Positions 55,253-64,000 of a DNA stretch of 64,000 nucleotides are shown here, piece after piece; position 1 is the first letter of the stretch; each line of letters begins with the position of its first letter. The DNA is from Anthoceros angustus (Eukaryota > Streptophyta > Anthocerotopsida > Anthocerotales > Anthocerotaceae). Location: assembly GCA_010909165.1 (NCBI GenBank), contig MU008170.1, positions 1,612,001-1,676,000 on the forward strand. The letters are read 5' to 3'. Position numbers and translations under genes: made by a program. Under the pieces are notes generated by a model, which had not been told where the DNA came from, did no database searches, and saw only the letters and a list, made by a program, of their open reading frames with translations.

Positions 55253-55462
55253 TCAAGAGGCGCCGACGATGATGTTCTTGATCGGGATGAAGATGAGCTT
55301 GACGAAGAAGCCAATGAATCCCATGACCACAAACCCTATGGCGGTCCTGCCGGCCACCTTGGAGAACTCCTTGCGATCGGGCTTGTGGCAACGCTTCACC
55401 AGCCGCACGCTGTCCTTGGCGAATTCCTTCACCGGCCTCACCATCGAGTCGACCGTGTCCAT
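55253..55462 (-). CDS. SEC61G: Protein translocase Sec61 gamma subunit
   Basis: A 69-residue single-exon ORF from ATG at 55462 matches SEC61-gamma throughout: [40 protein letters not shown] and [20 protein letters not shown]. It is a tail-anchored protein of the ER membrane with one C-terminal helix (about residues 40-62). It clamps the two halves of the Sec61-alpha channel used for co-translational protein entry into the ER. Its start codon lies 245 bp from that of EMC4 on the opposite strand. Confidence 0.96.
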   Translation of the reverse strand: MDTVDSMVRPVKEFAKDSVRLVKRCHKPDRKEFSKVAGRTAIGFVVMGFIGFFVKLIFIPIKNIIVGAS

Positions 55463-55707
55463 GGCTGCTTGCTCCGGAGCGCGGAGAATCGTGAAAGGAG
55501 ATGGAAGCTCGCGCCCGGGGGAGCTCCTCGTCGTTTGCGCGTTAAGGAAAGTAAATGAAGTTACAAGCAGCGGTCGCGAGAGCCAGCCTGACCACTACTA
55601 TAGACGACTGTCTACATATATAGACTTCGCCCCAGAAGCAGCGAAAAACGAAACAAGGATTACCAGATCGTTTGCCTCGGTAACAAGAAGAGCTCGAAAG
55701 CGTGGCT
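55463..55707. promoter_or_regulatory. Shared divergent promoter region of SEC61-gamma and EMC4
   Basis: Only 245 bp separate the two start codons, including both leaders, so the two genes almost certainly share a bidirectional promoter. ATATATAGAC at about 55615 and CCACTACTATAG at about 55590 are A+T-rich patches in a G+C-rich setting. No element was identified with certainty. Confidence 0.6.
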
Positions 55708-56256
55708 ATGGCGGCCGCGGGGCGTCTGGCAGCGAGGAAGTGGGCGGTTGGATTGGGCGAGGGCGCACCCGCGGCGGCGGCTCGGGAGGTGGCGGATCCG
55801 CCGGGCTTCAGTAGGTCGGGGAGCGGCGGCGGCGGCTCGGAGCAGGATGAGGGTGGGCAGCGGCAGAAGAAGGAGGTGGATGCTTCCTGGAAGCAGCAGA
55901 AGGCCTGGGAGGCGGCCCAGGCGCCGTTGAAGAACCTCTTCATGATGGCCTTCATGATGTGGATGGCCGGCAGCACTGTGCATCTCTTCAGCATCGGGAT
56001 CACCTTCTCCGCGCTATGGCAGCCCATCAGCGCGCTCCAAGGCATGGGAAAGCTCTTCGAGCCCTTCAAGGACGTCAGGGTCGACACTCTGCCTCCCAAG
56101 CTCACCTTTATCGCCTTGAATTTGGCCGGCCTCGTCCTTGGCCTGTGGAAGCTCAACTCGCTCGGCCTGCTCCCCACGCACGCCTCCGACTGGGTGTCTA
56201 ATCTGCCGCCTCCTCCTTCAGCTGAGTTCTCCGGCGGTGGCCTCCCTCTCTACTGA
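55708..56256 (+). CDS. EMC4: ER membrane protein complex subunit 4
   Basis: An intronless 182-residue protein from ATG at 55708. A Gly/Ala/Ser-rich N terminus is followed by KKEVDASWKQQKAWEAAQAP and two predicted membrane helices (NLFMMAFMMWMAGSTVHLFS and LTFIALNLAGLVLGLWKLN). The SIGITFSALWQPISALQGM block and the C-terminal LGLLPTHASDWVS are diagnostic of EMC4. The EMC inserts tail-anchored and multipass proteins into the ER membrane. It is divergent from SEC61-gamma, a component of the other main ER insertion machine. Confidence 0.95.
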   Translation: MAAAGRLAARKWAVGLGEGAPAAAAREVADPPGFSRSGSGGGGSEQDEGGQRQKKEVDASWKQQKAWEAAQAPLKNLFMMAFMMWMAGSTVHLFSIGITFSALWQPISALQGMGKLFEPFKDVRVDTLPPKLTFIALNLAGLVLGLWKLNSLGLLPTHASDWVSNLPPPPSAEFSGGGLPLY

Positions 56257-57442
56257 CCAACACGCAACTGATGCCGCACAATCCAAGCCCTGTGCTTTGC
56301 TTGCGTTGGGCTGCTCACACGATCTTCGTTCAGAGCTCAGCTTGCGTTCTCCTAACCCTAGTTCTTCATTGCAGCTTCCTGCAACTGTAGTCACCCTCTG
56401 ATTCCTCAGGTTCAGTGTTGCTGCACTGCAATTCCCTGTTATCATCAGTTTGGAATGGAGTTCCTCTCTGGTTTGGTGATTTGCAGCAGCAGGCCGAGCA
56501 AGCATTTCCGGATTCTCCTCCGGTTCAGAACAGAGCATTGCTCTTGATGTCTGGGAAGAAAGTGGAAGCATGATAGGTTTTCCACGAGGAACTGGACTGT
56601 GTAAAGTCTGCTGTCGATGAAACTTGCAAGTGAGACTTGTCCGATTTCACAGATAAATTGGAAACAAGGCAATTTTTGGACTCTCCTGCCAATTTTTGGA
56701 AGCTAGGTACTTGGCGCCGCTTCGATATGTTCTGAGTTTCCCCTGGGAAATGCTTTCCCACGAGAAGTCTCGGTCGTCAAGTGTCTCGTTCGCCAACGGA
56801 ACGGGGTATGATTTCCGTTTCAGTGCCGCGCGAACTTGCTCTCATCAATCAAACGGCTTCGCTGGCTAGGGGTTCAGCCTCAGAAGCGAAGTATGCACAA
56901 CGCCTATACTGGCGGATGCTTGCTTTGCTGTGAAGTTTGAACGAGGAAAACGCGCATCGACCTTTTGAGCGCTTTTTACTAGCGGTTGCGAAGGATAGCG
57001 TCTGCGCGATGCGTTACTGCTTGCGATTGGAAGATCCTCAGGGCTTCCTGTCTCTGCATTGTGTGTGATGAAGGGGGCGCGATGCTGGACAGAAATGGAA
57101 TTGCCTGTGGGGACTTTAGTGCACCAAGGAGGGAGATTGGCATTTGTATGGGATTAATGGCAGATCAGGCTGCAGAATTTGGAATGCGCACAGGCAATCG
57201 GCCAGGGATGCATTTGTCAGCAACCGCGATGGAGATCTGCGCATTTGCCGGTGGATTGAGAGCTGTGGGAGACAACCCTAATTCTGGATGCATGTTTGTC
57301 ATGGATTGTGGTGTAATATGGCTTTGGTGAGCAGGTGGTGATTTGGAAGCAGCTCGGAGTGGGAGGGTTTAGAGGATTGATGATTTTGCGTCCTACAGCC
57401 GGTCAGTATTGAGGTGCACCTGTGCTCAGAACGAGCACAATT
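56257..57442. other. Intergenic: EMC4 3' UTR and SCD1 leader/promoter
   Basis: No ORF with recognised motifs. The frame at 56986-57330 has an ATG and 114 codons, but no family resemblance; it could be an upstream ORF in the SCD1 leader. Confidence 0.4.
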
Positions 57443-60400
57443 ATGAGCAGGCTCCTGGACTACTTTGTTGTGTGTGGCCTGGGTCCGGAATTGCGGTCGA
57501 TTGATGGGCCCAAGGGGTATAATGGCACGTCTGTCATGTATCTGCCAGCTCTCCTGGACCAATATCCACCTGCCTCTGCCGGTTCCTCAGAGGTGCCACC
57601 TCTTCCCCCGCAGATTGAGCTGTGCGTGATGCCCGTGGGAGTGGCCTTTCACTCCACGGGGTTCAGCCCGACTGATGAAGCTAGCTTCCCTCGTAGCTAT
57701 CCTATCGTTCTCACTGCTGGGGACGGATCCAAGTGCTATGTTACCTGTGTGGCTTTTCGGGATCCCGTTGAGGAGGATGTGGCTGAGGCTTATGGTTTCC
57801 CGGCCAATTGCTATGCAGACAAATGCATCTGTATTGTTTCACGGGTCGCGTGTTTCCAGGTTTTCCGGGATAGCCTGGAGGAGTTGCATCGTGCCTGTTT
57901 TGCTCCTGCCGGCTGCAGTAGGCCGATTTGGGAAATTGTGAAACATATTGTGACAGCCGTTCCTCGTCCCTTTCCTGGCAAAAGTAGCGTTTTGTTTTCG
58001 GTGGAAAGCAGTCTACTTGCAGTGGAAGTCCCACCAGAGAACGGTCTGCCTCATGCGAGTATGTCATTCCAGCCTTTGGTCCAGTCCTTGGATGTGGACA
58101 ACCTCATTTTCTTCTTCACAGCTATTCTTTTGGAAAGACGAGTTCTTCTACGGGCTAGTAAATTTTCTCTTCTGACCACGGTTGCTGAGGCCGTTTGCCA
58201 TCTGCTCTTTCCCCTCCAGTGGCAGCACGTGTACATTCCTGTTCTTCCCTGTGGAGGTGGGGTGGACTACATCTATGCTCCTACTCCGTACCTCATGGGT
58301 CTCCATTCGAGTGTGGATACTACAGGTGAAACCTTGGATGGCGTGGTGGTTGTGGATCTTGACAGAAACAAAATAACTTCTCAGGAAGATATTCCTGAAA
58401 TTCCAGAACCTGAAATTGAGTACTTAAGAGCAGGCCTTTTGCAGCTAACATGTCCGAGCCTTATGTACTTGGATCGTGCCCTCAGATGCAATCCTGCCAG
58501 TACCTTCTCAGATGATGCTTCTCTGCGCTTGGCTGCAAAGCTATGGGGTCCTGAACACGATAGAGAGTTCAGGCTTGTCTTCCTGAAGTTCTTTGCTAAC
58601 ATTCTGAGTGGATACCGCGACTTTGTCGTTCGGGACTTTGTTGGGAGTCCTACCAGTATGTCTTCCAATGTATTCAACACCAAAGCTTTTCTGAAGAAGC
58701 GAACTCGGAATACCAGTCGGCTGGTTGAGCCTATGCTGGAAGAGTTTTTGAACTCCCAAGGATTTGCCAACTTCCTTGCACGAGGTGACGATACTCTCCA
58801 GGGTGGGATGAATATCTTGGACATGGTGCAAGATGCTATGGCTAATGGACAGAATGTGTCATACCTTTTCCCTGAAGTTTCCACTGATTTGGAGATCATC
58901 ACAGTATCAGATGCTGCTTATCAAAGCGGTGTGACCAGGGCTAGACATTGCTATGACCGGTTTCCTTCAGACCTTCGAACCCCTGAGCAGGAGGAAGAAA
59001 GAAAGGAGCTGCTTGCTGCAGCGGGAGCTAACTTGCTCGCCGCCCAGTCGGCAGTGTCAAGCCCTGTGGAAATGCCAAGGATGGAGGTGGTGAAGGAAAG
59101 AGTTGGAGAAAGGGAGATCATGGTACTTGACATTAAGACCAAGTTATTAGACTTGTGGAGACGGCTTTTGATGTTGGAGTCTGATGATGACCCCCTATTG
59201 TCTCGTGAGTATGGCACTTTGCTTGCTCTTATAGAGTCAGATGCAGAGGGCATTGGAGGCACTGGACTCGTTGAGTGCATTAGAGAACACCTAGCCACGG
59301 GATGGCATGGTAAAGTATCAGAGGAGCAGTTCATTGCAGTGAAAGAACTGATGAAGGCAACAGTAAGTCGAGCTACTTCTCGGAATGATTTGTCTACTGT
59401 TCAAGATGCTCTTACTCTGTGTGCGGAGATTTTCCGTGAGGAAAATGGACATATCACAGATTATGTCGAAAGGCATATTGGTGTTCTGCCGGTGTGGGAT
59501 GAATTGAGATTTTGGGAGGGCTATTTTGACACTATCATGGACAAGTCTGCTGACCAATCAGGTAACTATTCTGCTATTGTGCTGGAGCAACTCACTGTTC
59601 TTGCACAGCATATGGCTGGTCTTGGGTTGCCTGATGCCGAAGCATGGTATATGTTGGAGGTTATAGCCCTGAAGAACAATCTGCATTCTAAGCAGCTCAT
59701 GAAACTCAGAGGTCTACTGGCACATATCAAGCAGATCAAGCAGGGTTATTGGGGCCAGCTACCAGGGCGCCCGCAGTTGTCGTCTTTTCACACTTTGGAA
59801 TTGCGGAAGCAGGAGCCAGAGCCAGAAGATCGACAGGTTCCCGATGATAGTCAACAGGTTGCTGAAGCTGCCGGACGCAGCTGGGTCTCTAGCATGTTCG
59901 CTAGGGACAAGGCTACCTTGAGCAAATCAGTTTCCAAGCATGCACGGAGTCAAAGTGATATCCCTCCTTCCCTGAGCTCAGGTGATAGCCTGAAAAGCGC
60001 AAGGCAGAAGATACCTGATGCCCCTGCTCCGCCCCCAAAAAGGGGATCATCAGGTGTTCGTCTCCTGAAAGGCCATAAGGCCTCCGTCACTGCCCTTTAT
60101 GCAGGGACTGCAGATGATAAGGGGGACAGCAGCAGCCGGGGGGATTTTGAGGATGCTCGTTATTTCATAAGTGGATCCGCAGATTGCCTGGTAAAAATCT
60201 GGGATCCAAGTAGTCGTGGTAATGAGCTGAAGGCTACCTTTGTAGGTCACACTGGGCCTGTTAGAGCTATTAGCTCCGACAGGGTCCGCGTAGTTTCTGG
60301 GTCGGATGATTTGAAGGTTCTAGTATGGGACAAAAGCACGGCCAAGTTGCTGGAAGAGCTGAAAGGGCATGAAGGAAAAGTGACTTCGGTTCGGATGCTG

Positions 60401-61126
60401 TCAGGTGAGCGCGTCTTGACGTCTTCACATGATGGGACAGTGAAGATGTGGGATGTTAGGACAAACAACAGCGTTGCCACAGTAGCCCGAGACACCAGTG
60501 CCGTTCTTTGTCTAGACTATGATGACAGCACTGGCGTTCTGGTGGCAGCTGGAACACAGGGAGATGTGACTGTGTCTGATGTTAGAGCTGGAAAGCTGAG
60601 GCACAGGCTCACAGGTCACACAAATTGGGTAAGATCCCTCCGGCTGGTGGGAGACACCATAGTGACGGGGAGCGATGACTGGACAGCCAGGGTATGGTCC
60701 GTCTCGCAGGGTTCCTGTGAGACTGTCCTCACTTGCCATGCAGGAGGCATCACCAGTGTGGAGTACGCTACAGCTTACAACAGCATCGTAACAGGGTCAG
60801 CAGATGGCCTGGTACGAATCTGGGAACGGCTCGATGGAGAGCTGTGTTGTGTGAAGGTGTTGGGAGTCCATTCCTCCACAATTCTTTCCATTAAATCAAG
60901 TGAGCGATGCCTGGCCATCGGAGCAGCTGACAACTCTCTATCTCTATGCCATCGTCCCAGCGGTTCCCACAGCCCCAACAGCATGGCAGAATGGCAGCTA
61001 CAGCGAACGTCTCCCCGAAGTGCTGCCGTGGTGAGGGCAATCGCAGCCGATATTGAAAGGAGCCGCATATGTACTGGAGCTCGCAATGGCTTCATTCGAC
61101 TGTGGGAGCCTATGGGCACCGGTTAA
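57443..61126 (+). CDS. SCD1: SCD1-type DENN-domain WD40 protein
   Basis: A single uninterrupted frame of 1,227 residues from ATG at 57443 (MSRLLDYFVVCGLGPELRS). The N-terminal tripartite DENN module spans about 1-480: SFPRSYPIVLTAGDGSKCYV, SFQPLVQSLDVDNLIFFFTA and APTPYLMGLHSSVDT. A helical middle region includes TLLALIESDAEGIGGTGLVE, LRFWEGYF and MAGLGLPDAEAW. A WD40 propeller from about 870 to the end includes FISGSADCLVKIWDPS, VRAISSDRVRVVSGSDD and LLEELKGHEGKVTSVRMLSG. The match to Arabidopsis STOMATAL CYTOKINESIS DEFECTIVE1 is end to end. SCD1 works with SCD2 in clathrin-linked vesicle traffic and cell-plate formation and interacts with RabE GTPases. The Arabidopsis gene has many introns; this copy has none. 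Confidence 0.95.
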   Translation: MSRLLDYFVVCGLGPELRSIDGPKGYNGTSVMYLPALLDQYPPASAGSSEVPPLPPQIELCVMPVGVAFHSTGFSPTDEASFPRSYPIVLTAGDGSKCYVTCVAFRDPVEEDVAEAYGFPANCYADKCICIVSRVACFQVFRDSLEELHRACFAPAGCSRPIWEIVKHIVTAVPRPFPGKSSVLFSVESSLLAVEVPPENGLPHASMSFQPLVQSLDVDNLIFFFTAILLERRVLLRASKFSLLTTVAEAVCHLLFPLQWQHVYIPVLPCGGGVDYIYAPTPYLMGLHSSVDTTGETLDGVVVVDLDRNKITSQEDIPEIPEPEIEYLRAGLLQLTCPSLMYLDRALRCNPASTFSDDASLRLAAKLWGPEHDREFRLVFLKFFANILSGYRDFVVRDFVGSPTSMSSNVFNTKAFLKKRTRNTSRLVEPMLEEFLNSQGFANFLARGDDTLQGGMNILDMVQDAMANGQNVSYLFPEVSTDLEIITVSDAAYQSGVTRARHCYDRFPSDLRTPEQEEERKELLAAAGANLLAAQSAVSSPVEMPRMEVVKERVGEREIMVLDIKTKLLDLWRRLLMLESDDDPLLSREYGTLLALIESDAEGIGGTGLVECIREHLATGWHGKVSEEQFIAVKELMKATVSRATSRNDLSTVQDALTLCAEIFREENGHITDYVERHIGVLPVWDELRFWEGYFDTIMDKSADQSGNYSAIVLEQLTVLAQHMAGLGLPDAEAWYMLEVIALKNNLHSKQLMKLRGLLAHIKQIKQGYWGQLPGRPQLSSFHTLELRKQEPEPEDRQVPDDSQQVAEAAGRSWVSSMFARDKATLSKSVSKHARSQSDIPPSLSSGDSLKSARQKIPDAPAPPPKRGSSGVRLLKGHKASVTALYAGTADDKGDSSSRGDFEDARYFISGSADCLVKIWDPSSRGNELKATFVGHTGPVRAISSDRVRVVSGSDDLKVLVWDKSTAKLLEELKGHEGKVTSVRMLSGERVLTSSHDGTVKMWDVRTNNSVATVARDTSAVLCLDYDDSTGVLVAAGTQGDVTVSDVRAGKLRHRLTGHTNWVRSLRLVGDTIVTGSDDWTARVWSVSQGSCETVLTCHAGGITSVEYATAYNSIVTGSADGLVRIWERLDGELCCVKVLGVHSSTILSIKSSERCLAIGAADNSLSLCHRPSGSHSPNSMAEWQLQRTSPRSAAVVRAIAADIERSRICTGARNGFIRLWEPMGTG

Positions 61127-61822
61127 AGCTGGAGCTCCTGCTCCTGCAGATTCTGTCGAAGCTACATTTGTTTCATCACATTCTTTGTAATTCTTTCCTC
61201 CATTAGCCGAGGCGCCCTTTTGAAGATTGAGACAGAGCAACTAATTTTCCAGTCAAGGAGGCTCTCCAGCAACAACGTGAACCTTCCCTCATGTTGGGCT
61301 CGTGACAATGTCAGGACTCTCCATACCAGACCCCCACCGCACGAATACAAGGCACAGTTATTATCACAACTGCTTTCTATCCTACCACCGTGAACTTGCA
61401 TTGAGGGCCAAGAGCATCCAGCTTCCAAGCCTGGCAGCAGCCACTTGCAGGATTCCTCTCCTCAGAACAAGGTACCGGGAAACGGATTAGAAACGTGTAA
61501 GAAGCGTGACGACGGCGCCCACAAGAGAGAAGCGTGTGCTGCGGGCAGCCTGGGGATAAGCGAAGACGGTATGGAATGTTGAGCAAGACGACAAACAGCA
61601 TGCACAAAGCTCGCCTGAGCAACAGGGCCATCAGGATCTCTTGGCTTGTAGATGCGGCCCAGCGAGCTGTAGCTGCCTTGGCGGCGCACTCGGCGAATTT
61701 CACACAGCATTGTGTGGGCTGCAGCAGCAGCATCTCTTTAAGCGGAATGGAGTGACGGACTGCTGAGAGACGGACGGAAATTTGGGAGCGGCTGCACCCG
61801 GGTGTTGGGTGATTCGGAGAAG
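61127..61822. other. Intergenic: SCD1 3' UTR and PDS leader
   Basis: No gene seen. A frame at 61534-61755 has no recognisable content. Confidence 0.4.
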
Positions 61823-63929
<2,107 letters not shown>

Positions 63930-64000
63930 GTGATCTTGCATTCTTCACTTGACTGGCGGTGGCTTCAACTTGGCCAATATTGTTTGACAGACATGTTATC

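Noticed and set aside
56986-57330. 114-residue plus-strand ORF upstream of SCD1
   Set aside because: No family resemblance and it lies in the probable leader; not enough to call a gene.

Overview
The window is nuclear DNA from a land plant, most likely a seed-free one (bryophyte, lycophyte or fern grade). Supporting features are a PLS-class pentatricopeptide protein of over 1,000 residues, plant-type SCD1, phytoene desaturase, a plastid 2-carboxyarabinitol-1-phosphatase-like protein, short GT-AG introns (about 90-190 bp), and Ty1/copia and Ty3/gypsy elements. The species cannot be fixed from sequence alone.

Left gene block (1-5.7 kb, minus strand). The 5' exons of acetyl-CoA synthetase run off the left edge. 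Next is a 15-exon gene whose spliced product is an inward-rectifier (Kir/KirBac-type) potassium channel. It has a TIGYG filter, two membrane helices and a Kir cytoplasmic domain, a family best known from animals and bacteria.

5.7-8.5 kb. A repeat carries a degenerate double-AP2-like ORF, an A+T-rich flank, a 33-bp minisatellite and a purine-rich tract. It recurs inverted at 45-47.6 kb.

Host gene block (9.7-24 kb). In order: a DUF1348 NTF2-like protein (-), a PPR protein (+), a three-exon J-domain protein (+), a CA1Pase-like plastid phosphatase (+), a secreted proline-rich protein (+) and an intronless cytosolic methionyl-tRNA synthetase (+).

24.2-49.4 kb is a broken valyl-tRNA synthetase locus (-). 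Its 3' exons lie at 24.2-25.9 kb and its 5' exons at 48.1-49.4 kb. The central editing-domain part is missing and about 22 kb of nested transposable elements lies between. A gypsy element holds a copia element with 196-bp LTRs and a 5-bp target duplication. Several long direct duplications also occur. In these, the downstream copy differs from the upstream one mainly at CAG/CTG trinucleotides and homopolymers, a pattern that looks like sequencing/assembly error over CHG-methylated DNA rather than evolution.

Right gene block (50.3-64 kb). An intronless DDX47/RRP3 helicase (+) is followed by a PRXL2-like thioredoxin-fold protein (-). SEC61-gamma (-) and EMC4 (+) are divergent with only 245 bp between their start codons, so two ER membrane-insertion factors may share one promoter. 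Then come an intronless SCD1 DENN-WD40 protein (+) and the first ten exons of phytoene desaturase (+), which runs off the right edge.
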